From positions 1 to 25,092 of the forward strand of contig CAZINR010000015.1 in assembly GCA_964540655.1 (NCBI GenBank): DNA of 25,092 nucleotides, written 5' to 3'. Below the pieces are notes generated by a model. That model saw only the letters and a program-made list of their open reading frames with translations, made no database searches and was not told the origin of the DNA. Positions within the stretch are counted from its first letter, which is position 1. Each line of letters opens with the position of its first letter. The position numbers were made by a program, and so were the translations under genes. Positions 1 through 10,000 of the stretch are shown here, piece by piece. The stretch is from CAZQBY01 sp964540655. GTDB lineage: Archaea; Altiarchaeota; Altiarchaeia; JAFGQM01.

Positions 1-1733
1 GGGGTCCTGCTGAGGATGGGGCGGGGGGTAAGGGAGAAAAGGGCCTGGCCTCGCTCCAAGATGGATATAGTCCTCGTAACGTCCCCCGTCCTGTTTTGGT
101 ACGATGCCAAGATGTAAATCTCGAACTGGCCGGCCTGCGAAGGCGCTGTGCACTCTGCGATCAGCACATCCTCCGCTCTAGCCTGGCAGGGTGAGCCGCC
201 CAATTCGACTGCCAGGTTAGCCGATTGCGTGATATCGGTCTGGCCGTCAAGTATGCTAGCTATCGTCACCTGCACGGGTCTTCCTGCGAGAGACGGGTTT
301 GGGTAGGAGATGCCCTGGAGGGTTATGTTAGCAGTGCCGTTCGCCGGAGTTGCTGAGGGGATGACATGCAAGTCTATCGAGCGCTCCTCCGAGGCGTCCA
401 AAGTGTAATCCCCCGACCTATATGTCTCATAGCCGCCGATTCCCGCGACCAGGATATTGAAATCGGTCAAGGCTTCGACATTGACATACTGCGTATACCC
501 GCCAGGGCCTGCGGCCAGCGAGTGCCCCGGCCCTGAGCCGCGTATCTGGTCACCGTTGGAATACCAGGCCGTTATGGTCCCGTCGCCGGTGAGTACGACA
601 TTGTTCTCACCCAGCACCCGGGCCCTCACCCTGGCAGTCTCCCGACCGCAGTTCACCACAAGCGTCTTGTTGACGGTCTCCGCGTCCAGTGCGAACGGTG
701 CTGATGTGGAGTCTATGCATCCTTCCGGGAGGTTGAAGGTGGATGCGGTCACGGTTGCGGATGAGGGCAGTTCGAAGGTGGCGCACCCCGAAGAAGACAG
801 AGGTTGGGAGATTATGGCATCGCCGGCAGCGCCGCTAATCTCGACCGACCCTGATGAGAGGCTGCCCCCCGTCTGGTTCCTCACACACAGCTCAATCGTC
901 GTCTGCGCCGGCTGCATAGTGCCACCCTGCTGCTCCAGCGGCTCTAGCGGCTCCATCATGGCCACTACCTGCTTCTCGGAGCCCGGTTCCACCCTTATTG
1001 GATTCTCCAGGTTGCTGAACTGCCTGTAGCCGGGGGAATCCGCAATAACCGCGTACCACTCCCCGCCGTCGAGAGTGAAATAGGCTGCCCCTGTGGACTG
1101 CTGGGATTCGATTACTATGAACGAGTTGCCGTTCGGAAGAACCGCGGTGACCCTTGCCTGGATCGGGGCCTGGGTTGAAGAGTCCAGTATGTCGACTCTG
1201 AGGCCGCCTTCTCCCGTCTGCTCGGCCGGGCCGGACTGGAAGAAGTCCGAAGGGGGGGTTATCTGGATGCGTGTCGTTTCGGTGGGCAGGCCCACATAGG
1301 TGGATGAGAACGTCTTGCCGTTCGCTGGGTTCAGAAGGGTCGCCCTCGCAGTATCGGATTCTATCCCTTCGACCTTGAACCTGTTCGATGTGCCGCTTTT
1401 GCTCCCTAAAACCCGCCCTTCTTGGTCCTCGATAAGTAGTTCTATCCTGCTCGGAACCTGGCCGGAGACTTCCACCAGGACTGTTTTGGATGCCGGCCCG
1501 CAGTCCTCCGGGCAGGTCTCACTGCTCTCGGAGCTTTGGCACGAGCCGTCTCCGCAGAGCACTGCTTCAGGAGTCTCTCCGCCCGGCGGTACGTTAATCA
1601 GGAAGAGCACCAAAACTGCCAACATCACCAACATCAGTATCGGGAGGAGTATGGGCGGGAGATTGTGGTCGTCGAAGAAGTCGGCTAGGCCCAGTTTTTC
1701 CAGCAGCCCCCAGAGATAGTCATCGTACGCCAT
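1..1733 (-). CDS. Giant surface protein, paralogue 1 (N-terminal 577 residues; runs off left edge)
   Basis: The frame is open from an ATG at 1733 to the window edge, so only the N-terminal part is seen. It opens with an amphipathic stretch ending in DFFDDHNLPPIL, followed by one hydrophobic segment (about residues 27-47) and then CGDGSCQ and CPEDC, a Cys-rich motif just outside the membrane. The rest is a low-charge, Thr/Ser/Gly-rich run resembling stacked beta-sandwich or carboxypeptidase-regulatory-like repeats, including WYAVIADSPGYRQFSN, which is nearly identical in the next gene. The predicted topology is N-terminus inside, bulk outside. It is a close paralogue of the protein at 1737-6956, whose TGA lies only 3 nt upstream of this ATG, so the two are probably one transcript with coupled translation. 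Whether it carries dockerin, MopE-like or Hint modules is unknown because that part lies outside the window. Function is unknown; a surface structural or adhesive role is inferred. Confidence 0.85.
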   Translation of the reverse strand, partial: MAYDDYLWGLLEKLGLADFFDDHNLPPILLPILMLVMLAVLVLFLINVPPGGETPEAVLCGDGSCQSSESSETCPEDCGPASKTVLVEVSGQVPSRIELLIEDQEGRVLGSKSGTSNRFKVEGIESDTARATLLNPANGKTFSSTYVGLPTETTRIQITPPSDFFQSGPAEQTGEGGLRVDILDSSTQAPIQARVTAVLPNGNSFIVIESQQSTGAAYFTLDGGEWYAVIADSPGYRQFSNLENPIRVEPGSEKQVVAMMEPLEPLEQQGGTMQPAQTTIELCVRNQTGGSLSSGSVEISGAAGDAIISQPLSSSGCATFELPSSATVTASTFNLPEGCIDSTSAPFALDAETVNKTLVVNCGRETARVRARVLGENNVVLTGDGTITAWYSNGDQIRGSGPGHSLAAGPGGYTQYVNVEALTDFNILVAGIGGYETYRSGDYTLDASEERSIDLHVIPSATPANGTANITLQGISYPNPSLAGRPVQVTIASILDGQTDITQSANLAVELGGSPCQARAEDVLIAECTAPSQAGQFEIYILASYQNRTGDVTRTISILERGQALFSLTPRPILSRT

Positions 1734-1736
1734 CGA

Positions 1737-4700
1737 TCATGACCCACTGTAAAATTCAAAGAACTCCTCTTCGTTGCCGACGTAGTTATCTAAGACGTAT
1801 CGCCGCAGATAATCGCCGTCAGTGAGCATCTTCATTATCCAGGCCTCGGTTTCGGGAGTCAAGGTCTGCTCGGTCCGGATGTCGTAGTCATAATATCCCT
1901 TTGGAGCCACCAGATAGGACCTCTCGAGTCCTGGCTTTCCGGGGACATCCGCAAATTCCACGTCGACCCACCCTCCTTTTCCAAAGGTGAGGTATTCGTC
2001 ATCATCTCTATGTATCTTAAGCAGGGCATCCTCGTCGCCGTTCCAGGCGCTTGCGCCTATCATCGGCAGGGGCATGACATCGACCGGAAGGTCTTCCGAA
2101 TAATCCACGGCGACGTAGTCTATCTCGAAAGTTCCCTTAGATGACAGCAGCCTTACCTTGAGTTCATCATGGCCACGGGGAACCTCGACAGGCAGCAGAG
2201 TCTCGCCGCCGAGGCCATGGTTGGAGAAGCCCAGGTATTCAGAACCAACAGTCCTCCATCCCGAGCCGCCCCATAACTGGACCGTAACCTTCGCGTTGCT
2301 TTCGGCGAATATTGTGAATATCATGGCTTCCAGGGGGTTCGACTCGAGGCTTCCAAGGAAATCTTCCATGTTGTTCCTGCCTACCCTCTCCAAGACTTTC
2401 CACCAGACGAAGGTTATAACGCCGGATTCCCGGCCTCGAATCAGCATCTTGGCCTTTTCTGCCGAAGGCGGCTTTTCAAAGCTCAAAACAAGCTCGTCGT
2501 AGTTATCGGTGATATTCTCCGTCCTCAGCCTCTCAAGGTCAAAGACATAGGACATATCATCTTCCCGGAAAACGGCTCTGAGGCAATCAGTCCCGTCTTT
2601 TGCGATGCAGCTCTCGGGAGACTCCAGATTCGAAAGCGTATGAGGCTCGCCCTCCGGGCTTGGTATCACAATGGCATCTGCCGGGTGGTCAACTGCCATA
2701 AGGCGCACATGATTGATATGGGTTATCTCGGGCAGCTCCTCGGACAGCCTTATCTTGAGACTTCTTCCATCCGGCTCGAGGTTCGGCATGGTGCCGTAGG
2801 AATACTCCTCCCAGGATGGCAAGATTGAGAAGGGATATGCCAGATGGTCGAGCGACATGCCCTCATCCGAAGTCGAATAGATGTAGAGGCACCCCTTGTT
2901 GTGGGCCAGGAAGCCGTCGGCGAAGAAGTTGTTGTTGGAGCTTATCCTCTTAAGATTGTATGTCTGTATGCCCTCCGGGATTTCTTGATAGAAGATGTCG
3001 GTTATTTCGCTCCAGGTTCCGTCCACGGTCATCACTTCGTCCCCTTTCTCCAGCAGGGATACTGTTTGTCCGGAATCCTCATAGGTCTCCTGCGGCTCCA
3101 GGGACGCCCAGCCTTTGCCCTTCGCATATAGGGGGTGCTCACTGGTGATTCTTAGGGCATCGCTATCGGCGAAGGAAAGGGTGTACAGATGGTCTCTCAC
3201 TGGAGACTCAAGCTCGAGGACCTCTTCGGTAGTGAGGGCCATATTCTCAATATCGTAGCTCAGAACTCTGTCGCCGACTCGCACATCCTCTATGTCCCTG
3301 AGAGTCCCGTCGGCCATGGATATCTTCGTCCCGGAGGGGAAGCAACTGCTCCTGTCGCACTTCTCGTCGCCGTCCACGCAGTCGTTGTCCCAGCCGTCCT
3401 CGCATCTTGTTTCGTCATCCTCCTCCGGCAATCCACCGCCAAACCACTCGCCTTTTCCGCCGTAAGAGCTGCAGGTCTGGGAATGGCCCTCACATGCCCG
3501 AGTCTCGCACTGTATCTCCTGAGTGCACCGAGTGTAATCGTCCGGCCAGTACCAGTGGTAACCTCCACCTCCGCGCCAGCTCAGGGCCCTGCAGTACTTG
3601 AAATCGTTGGTGTTGTCCAGGCCGTCGTTGTCGTATTTGCGGCCGCAGTCCTGACTGGAATCGCAGCCGCAGTCGTCGTCTATTGCGCCGTTGCAGTTGT
3701 TGTCCAGCCCATCGTGGCATATTTCGTTGCCGTATCTGCCCAGCTGGTTCATTCTTACCTGGCACTCGGTGCAGTGCTCCTCGACTTCGTCCTGGTCCTC
3801 GGTGACAAGGCCGGATATGCAAAGCAGGTCATGCTCGTCAATCTCGTCGTCCTCGGTTATGTCGGCGCATGTGAAGACGTCAGTCGAATCGGCCCTGCCG
3901 TAGACCACCCAGGACATCAGAAGCAGGTCCATTTCGTCCAACTCTCCGTCGACGCTCAAGTCGCCTCTCGTCTGATCGCAGCCGAATCCATATATTTGGA
4001 GACAATCTGTGGGTATCGTGCTGTCGCCCGCTATGTGTTCGAGGCACTGCCGGTCGCTGGAATCGAGAATGCCGTCGGAATCGAAATCGGCTATCTCCAG
4101 CAGCTCATCGGGGGGCTTGATGCCGTGAGATGCCGCCAGGACTATCTTGCCCATTATATTCAAATCAGGAGTGCCGAAGTTCTTGTCACCGTCGAAGTCG
4201 CCGGGAAGTCCTCTTTCCACGTCGAAGCAGAACCCTCCTTTCATGTTCCCCGGAGGTATGCCATTGCCCAAATCTCCGAACCACTTCTCGGCCGCCACGT
4301 TCTTGAGGCATTCCAAATCGTCCGCATCGACATCCCCGTCGTTGTCCATGTCACCGCATCCCATGAACGCATTCCTCTCATCCGGGTCGGGGACCCTTTG
4401 GAGGAATTGAGTCATTATGTCCACATCGGAGGACGTGCCGCCGGATCCGAGCCTGTAGTCGTTGTTCCAGTCGCCTCGGTTGGCCGAAGACGACAAGCAG
4501 TGGGCAAGCTCGCTGCCTCCGCCCGGTATCCAGCCCGATTCTATGCACCTTATGGTCTCCTGCTCTGAGTACCGGCTCTGATACCTATGCTCCTGAACGC
4601 ATTTTCTGACCTCGGGTATTATCTTGCAGTTGGATATCTCGCATCCTTCCGTCTTGTCCTTCGATGTGTCCACGACATATATCTTCTCGTCTCTTGTGAG

Positions 4701-6956
4701 GGTCTGAGTGCCCAGCTCGAAGAGGGTGTCGTATATGCCCTCCAAATCAGGGGCGAGGAAACGAAGCTGGTAGGTGTGTGAAGAGGAGTCCCAGACCAAG
4801 GTGCTCCTCTGCTCTTCCAGAGTAAAATAGACGTTGCTCAGTCCAGCCACTTCCTCTCCGCCCCTCAGTATGCGGACGTCCACCACGAACTCCTCCCCAG
4901 GCTCTAGGATAACGGGATTTATTCCTACCTCGTGCTGGACACGCGGACTGGGGATGCTGACGTCGAAGGTTATGGTGAAGTTCTGCTCGTATATCTTGTT
5001 GTATTTGATTTTCAGGAGGTTTATCTCCGCCCGGTGGGCGCCGTCGAAGGGAGTGTCCACCTCCATGGAATACAAACCGGCTCCGCCCGAGAGATGCATC
5101 CGGTTGTCGACCACTGCGCCACCATCCTCATAGACTACGGCGACCTGGCTGTCCGTCAGGGAGTCCAGGGCTGTGTTGTTGAAGGTTATGTCCATGCCTA
5201 TCTGTATGGGTGGTGAATTGTCCAGTATGGCGTGGGGGGTCAGAGTGAAGAGGGCCTGGCCCCGGGCCAGGACGCTTATCTTGCCTACTTTCTCGCCCTC
5301 CTTGTCCTCGTAGAGTGCCGAGACAACGAACTCGTAGTCGCCGGAATCTGAGGGCGCCAGGCAATCCGCCATCCAAGCACCCTCTTTCCGAACCTGGCAT
5401 GGGACGCCTGCGACACTGGCCGTGACGTTGGCGAAATCAGTCACGTCCGTCTGCCCGTAGAGGACGTTCGCGACCGATATCGCAAATGGCTCTCCGACTG
5501 TGACAGGGTTAGGGTATGAGACTCCCTGTATTGTGACGTTCAATTCCGGGGGGGGCGGACGGCTGAGTTGGAGTTCTATGGACCGGCTCTCGTTGGGGTC
5601 TATGGCGTATTCTTCTGACTGGTATGTCGCATAACCATCGAGGTTCATCACTATGAAATAGAACGGCTCCAGGGCGGAGACCTGCAGATATTCAGTATAA
5701 CCGCCTACACCATTGGCCAGGGAGTTGCCCGGCCCGTTGCCGGGTATCTGCCGGCCGGCGGCATAGAAAAGGTTCAATGCGGCGTCCTGGGTCAGAATCG
5801 TGCCGTTCTCGGACAGCACCTTGGCCCTGACCCTTCCGTTGGCGTTCGAGTCGCAGACCACCGTGAGGTTAAAGGACATTTCGGCAGGCCTCAGCTGTAT
5901 CGGAGGCGTGGAAGAGCCGACGCAGGTTGCCGGCAAGTCTGCCGTCGAAAGTGTCACCAGGCCGGCGGACGGGACCTCGAATACCGTGCAGCCGCTTGTC
6001 AGGGCCTGTACGGCTATCCTGGTCCCAGAAAGGCTTATCATCTCCACCGAGCCCTCCTGCATGAGGGTCCCGGATTCGTTCTTGACGCACACGGTCACTA
6101 GAGACTGGCCGGTTACGTTGTTCGTCCCGTTTAAGGTCGTCCCGGAGACGCGTTCCATCTCTGCGACAACCTCTTTCTCGTCACTTACCCCGACCCTCAC
6201 AGGATTGCCCAGGTTGCTGAACTGCCGATAGCCGGGCGAGTCGGCCAATATCGCGTACCATTCTCCCGAATCCAGAGTGAAATGGTCCATCCCGTTTATC
6301 TGCCTCGACTTAATCAGCAGATAGGAAGAGCCGCTGGGTATAACTATAGAGATTCGGGCCTGCAGCAAGTCCCCCGACTCCGCGTCCCTGACCGTGACCC
6401 GGAGGGTGCCCTTGCTGGGCGGAACCGTGGTTTCCACGTCAAAGAAACCGGGCGGCAGGCTGACCGGTATGGTAGTCACCTTGTCCTTCAGCTCTATCAA
6501 ATCGGTGGATACGGCCTTTCCGTTCTGCGGGTTCCTGACGGATACACTCACGGCGTCGTCCCTTATCCCGTTTATGCTGAATTCGTCGGTCGTGCCGGTA
6601 TCCGCCCGAATCAGATACCCGTCGGCATCGAGCAGCCTCATCTCTATGTTGCCCTGATTGCCGCCGACTATCTCGACTATTACGGTCTTCAGTTCTTCTG
6701 CGGTGGTCGGGCAATCATCCGGACAGTTCGATGCGCTCTCGCCCAGGGAGGTCTGGCAAAGCCCGTCTCCGCATGAGGCCAGGGCGCCGGACCCCCCGCC
6801 GTCTCCGGCAGGCGCATATACCAAGAACACTACCAGGGGTATCAAGAGTATAAGGAGCAGGAGCAGGAAGAGGATTGGGGGGAGATTGTGGTCATCGAAG
6901 AAGTCGGCGAGGTGGAGCTTTTCCAGGATGTCCCAGAGGTAGTCGTCGAGTGCCAT
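1737..6956 (-). CDS. Giant dockerin/MopE-like/Hint surface protein, paralogue 2 (1739 aa)
   Basis: Domains in order: cytoplasmic segment 1-26 with DFFDDHNLPPIL; one membrane anchor, about 27-48; Cys-rich CGDGLCQ...CPDDC, about 62-82; beta-sandwich-like repeats, about 90-800; three dockerin-like modules, about 827-1055, each with Ca-binding-type loops such as DMDNDGDVDADD and DFDSDGILDSSD; a MopE-like motif HDGLDNNCNG near 1080-1098 and a second, EDGWDNDC, near 1182-1200; a Hint domain at 1205-1353; and a C-terminal beta-rich domain, about 1354-1739, matching the paralogue upstream. N-glycosylation-type NxT/S sites are frequent. The product should be an extracellular protein held by a signal anchor. 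Dockerins usually dock onto cohesins, but no cohesin is recognised in the window. The ATG at 6956 has a T-rich TATA-like box about 25-31 nt upstream. No substrate or enzyme activity is evident, so a scaffold or adhesin role is inference. Confidence 0.92.
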   Translation of the reverse strand: MALDDYLWDILEKLHLADFFDDHNLPPILFLLLLLILLIPLVVFLVYAPAGDGGGSGALASCGDGLCQTSLGESASNCPDDCPTTAEELKTVIVEIVGGNQGNIEMRLLDADGYLIRADTGTTDEFSINGIRDDAVSVSVRNPQNGKAVSTDLIELKDKVTTIPVSLPPGFFDVETTVPPSKGTLRVTVRDAESGDLLQARISIVIPSGSSYLLIKSRQINGMDHFTLDSGEWYAILADSPGYRQFSNLGNPVRVGVSDEKEVVAEMERVSGTTLNGTNNVTGQSLVTVCVKNESGTLMQEGSVEMISLSGTRIAVQALTSGCTVFEVPSAGLVTLSTADLPATCVGSSTPPIQLRPAEMSFNLTVVCDSNANGRVRAKVLSENGTILTQDAALNLFYAAGRQIPGNGPGNSLANGVGGYTEYLQVSALEPFYFIVMNLDGYATYQSEEYAIDPNESRSIELQLSRPPPPELNVTIQGVSYPNPVTVGEPFAISVANVLYGQTDVTDFANVTASVAGVPCQVRKEGAWMADCLAPSDSGDYEFVVSALYEDKEGEKVGKISVLARGQALFTLTPHAILDNSPPIQIGMDITFNNTALDSLTDSQVAVVYEDGGAVVDNRMHLSGGAGLYSMEVDTPFDGAHRAEINLLKIKYNKIYEQNFTITFDVSIPSPRVQHEVGINPVILEPGEEFVVDVRILRGGEEVAGLSNVYFTLEEQRSTLVWDSSSHTYQLRFLAPDLEGIYDTLFELGTQTLTRDEKIYVVDTSKDKTEGCEISNCKIIPEVRKCVQEHRYQSRYSEQETIRCIESGWIPGGGSELAHCLSSSANRGDWNNDYRLGSGGTSSDVDIMTQFLQRVPDPDERNAFMGCGDMDNDGDVDADDLECLKNVAAEKWFGDLGNGIPPGNMKGGFCFDVERGLPGDFDGDKNFGTPDLNIMGKIVLAASHGIKPPDELLEIADFDSDGILDSSDRQCLEHIAGDSTIPTDCLQIYGFGCDQTRGDLSVDGELDEMDLLLMSWVVYGRADSTDVFTCADITEDDEIDEHDLLCISGLVTEDQDEVEEHCTECQVRMNQLGRYGNEICHDGLDNNCNGAIDDDCGCDSSQDCGRKYDNDGLDNTNDFKYCRALSWRGGGGYHWYWPDDYTRCTQEIQCETRACEGHSQTCSSYGGKGEWFGGGLPEEDDETRCEDGWDNDCVDGDEKCDRSSCFPSGTKISMADGTLRDIEDVRVGDRVLSYDIENMALTTEEVLELESPVRDHLYTLSFADSDALRITSEHPLYAKGKGWASLEPQETYEDSGQTVSLLEKGDEVMTVDGTWSEITDIFYQEIPEGIQTYNLKRISSNNNFFADGFLAHNKGCLYIYSTSDEGMSLDHLAYPFSILPSWEEYSYGTMPNLEPDGRSLKIRLSEELPEITHINHVRLMAVDHPADAIVIPSPEGEPHTLSNLESPESCIAKDGTDCLRAVFREDDMSYVFDLERLRTENITDNYDELVLSFEKPPSAEKAKMLIRGRESGVITFVWWKVLERVGRNNMEDFLGSLESNPLEAMIFTIFAESNAKVTVQLWGGSGWRTVGSEYLGFSNHGLGGETLLPVEVPRGHDELKVRLLSSKGTFEIDYVAVDYSEDLPVDVMPLPMIGASAWNGDEDALLKIHRDDDEYLTFGKGGWVDVEFADVPGKPGLERSYLVAPKGYYDYDIRTEQTLTPETEAWIMKMLTDGDYLRRYVLDNYVGNEEEFFEFYSGS
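2898..3344 (-). other. Hint (intein-like) domain inserted in paralogue 2, 149 residues
   Basis: Within the 1739-aa protein, residues 1205-1353 form a compact Hint domain. It begins with Cys1 in CFPSGTKISMADG, has a block-B-like TSEH (T-x-x-H), and ends with NNFFADGFLAHN, giving the penultimate His and final Asn of protein-splicing domains. No homing-endonuclease domain fits in 149 residues. The +1 residue is Lys (HN then KGC) rather than Cys, Ser or Thr, with a Cys at +3. This resembles bacterial-intein-like (BIL) or secreted-protein Hint domains more than canonical inteins. The paralogue at 7008-11915 continues directly from its CD-rich motif to GCLYVYS without the domain, so the insertion boundaries are visible by comparison. 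Autocleavage or splicing outside the cell is plausible but not shown. Confidence 0.9.
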
Positions 6957-6980
6957 TCCGGTAAGATTATGTGATTCTTC

Positions 6981-6987
6981 TAAAAAA
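6981..6987 (-). promoter_or_regulatory. TATA-like box of paralogue 2
   Basis: On the minus strand this reads TTTTTTA, centred about 28 nt upstream of the ATG at 6956, the spacing expected for an archaeal promoter giving a leaderless or near-leaderless transcript. It lies in the 51-nt gap behind paralogue 3, so the second surface protein may have its own promoter as well as read-through. The assignment rests on position and composition only. Confidence 0.4.
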
Positions 6988-7007
6988 CGGCATTATGCGG
7001 AAAGTCG

Positions 7008-10000
7008 TCAATTGTAAACCTCGCTGAAGAAACGGGCCTTCCCGCGGGGATAGTTGGCCAGGGCGTAGTCGAGCAGGTATTCGTCGTCCAGGAGCAGTTT
7101 CGCGACCCATGCGGCCGTCCCGTCAGTCAGCTCCCTCTCCGCACTTATGTCATAGGTGTAATGGCCGCTGACCCCTATCACATATGTCCGTTCGAGGTCC
7201 GGTGTTTCGGGGGGGTCGGAGAATATCAGGTCCGCCTGTTCGCCCTCCACAAGGTTGAGATGGAGGTCGTCGTTGTCTCCTAGAAGGGCAATTACGTCCC
7301 GGCCGGATTTTATAGCGCTCTTGAGCTCTAGTTCGGTAGCCTCGAGGGGCAGGTCATCTGAGTAGTCCGCGGCGGCGTAGTCTATCGCAAAGGTACCGAC
7401 CGCATAGACCAGTTTTATCTTGAGTTCTCTCGAGTGGGGCAGACCGTTAACGGGTATCAGAATCTCACCCATGTTCCCGTGTTTCGAGAAAGCCAGATAT
7501 TCTGAGGCCAGATATCTCCAAGCCGATCCGTCCCAGACTCCGATCGAGACCTTGGCCTTCTGGTCAGCAGCTCTTTCAAACAAAGCCGAAACCAGCGAAT
7601 CGCCCTCCAGACCGCTCAGGAACTCGTCCATGTTGTTCCTGCCGATTCGCTCGAGCATGCTCCACCAGATGAAGGTTATGAGGCCGGATTCCCTGCCCCT
7701 CAGGATTATTTTGGCGCCTTTTGCGGACTCTGGTTTTTCGAAGGTCAGGACCAGCTCGTCATATATGTCGTCCAGTTCGCTCTTTTGGACTTCTTCCAGT
7801 GCGAGAAGATACTCGCCGGAGCCCTCTGACTCGACCAGGGACGTGCAGTCCGACCCGTCTTCAGTTACGCATGAGGTTACAGGTCTTTTATCTTGCAGCG
7901 TGTGCAGGTTGCCGTCCGCATCGGGCATGACCTCGACATTCGAAGGATGGTCGACTGCAAGAAGCCTGACATTATTGACATAGCTTATCTCCGGCAACTC
8001 CTCGGAGAGGCGCAGCCTGAGAGTGCCATCGCTTGCGGGGGAGAGAGAGCGCATGGTGCCATAAGAGTACTCTTCCCATGATGGGAGCACGGAGAACGGA
8101 TAGGCCAGATGGTCCAGGGAACTGCCATCATCCGAGATGGAATACACATAAAGGCAGCCGCAGCCGTCGTCTTCATCGTCGATGTCGCAGGCCTCGTCAC
8201 CTCCCTCGCAGTCGTTGTCCCATCCGTCGCCGCATATCTCTTCGGGAAGTCCACCTGAGTACCATTTCCCCGAGCGGGTCGAGGCTCCGCTGCACGTCTT
8301 GCTGCTGCCATCGCATTCGATGGTTTCGCATTGGCGGCTCTGGTCGCAAGTTAGCTGTCCCTTGCTGACCCACCTGTAGCCGGTGTGGTCCCAGCTCAGA
8401 TCCCTGCAGACCATGTAATTGCCGTCGGAGACCCCGGGGCTTGTTCCTCCGTCGGCGTCGCGCTTCATGTCGCACGGCGTGTTTGGATTGCAACTACAGA
8501 GTTCCGGCGGGTCTATCTCACCGTCGCAGTCGTTGTCGAGCCCGTCGGCGCATATCTCGGCGCCATAGGCGTCAGGCGGCATGTTCTCCTCGCAGTCCAG
8601 ACAGACCAGCCAATTGAGCCGGTCGCCGGTGAGGAATGCGCGCATGCACAGGACATCGTCCTCGTTGACTATGCCGTCGTCGTTGACGTCGGCGCATTCG
8701 ATTGTGGAATTCGAATAGCCGGTCAGCTGGCCGTTTGCAATCAGCTGGACTATGACATAATCCACCTCAGAAACCTCTCCATCCGCATTCATGTCCCCTC
8801 TGGTGCCGGTGCACTGGAGATTGAAGATGGCAAGGCAGGAGGCGGGTATCGTCCCCGAGGAGCTCATGATGTCTCCAGTCTCGAAATTTATCACATAGAA
8901 CTTCTTCAGGCAGTCCATGTCCGCGCTGTTGACCGTGCCGTCCTGGTTGAAATCGGCTGCAGATAATATCTCCTCAGTCGGGGTGACGCCCGCGGAGACC
9001 GCACCTATCACCTTTTTCATTATCTCTTCGTCCTCTTTGTTTATCCTTCCGTCTGCGACCATGTCACCGGGTAGCGGTGTGTCGGTGTCGATGTCAAAGC
9101 AGAATCCTCCATTCATAGGCGTGGGGCAGATTCCCTGGGAGCCGACTGCCCCTTCCCTTCCGACGTCCCCATGCCATTTCCTCGCAGCGAGGTTTTTGAG
9201 GCAAATCAAGTCGTCCGCATCCACATCGGCATCGTTGTCCATGTCCAGGCACTCAGAAGCCTTGTTCCTGTCCGCTTGGGACGAAACTATGCTCATGAAT
9301 TCCTCCGCCAACATGACGTCATCTTCATCCAACATGCAGTCCATCGCCAAATCGCCCTTGTTCTGCGTGGGGCATCTCTCCAGGACCGCGTACGGGCAGC
9401 CGGAGATGATGCATGCCCGCAGCTGCTGCTCTGGATAATAGGACGTCCGGGAGTTCTGGTCGAAGACGCATTTCCTGACATCCTCGACGCTGTCGCATGC
9501 CGCTTGCCTGTCCAGCGGACAGATTGCCGATTTCGTCTTTGCGGTGTCCAAAACATGGATGGTCTTCTGCTCTTCGAGTTTATCACCGTTTATTATGAAG
9601 TCCAGCAAAGTCACGCAAAGCTCGTTGGAAGGGGCGGAGAGCTGCAGGATGTAAAGCTTCCTCGCGCGGTCCCAAGGCACGGTGTAGAAGGTCCCGTCCA
9701 TGTACATCTCCAGGATGTCCAGACCCTCTATCGCCTTGTTCCTGAAAGAGAGCAGAACCTGGACCATGAAGCTCTCCGAGACCTCCAGAATATCCTTGTT
9801 GAGATACACCTCGGCCGAGAGGGCGCTAGAATGGGACTTTGCGCTGAAGGTCGTGCGATGGGTCGAGGTATAGAATGTGCCGTTATCGAAGATTTCCAAG
9901 CCCATCTGAATCTCGTACTCTCCCTTGAACGGGACGTCCGCTTCCAGCGTCCAGAACTCCCCGTCCCATTCGAGCTCTCCCAGCCCCCCAGAGTGGGCGC

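Noticed and set aside
3189..4568. 459-codon plus-strand open frame opposite the dockerin region
   Set aside because: It is antisense to a well-supported gene; its hydrophobic, Val/Ala-rich translation reflects the Asp/Gly codons of the dockerin and MopE-like motifs on the other strand.
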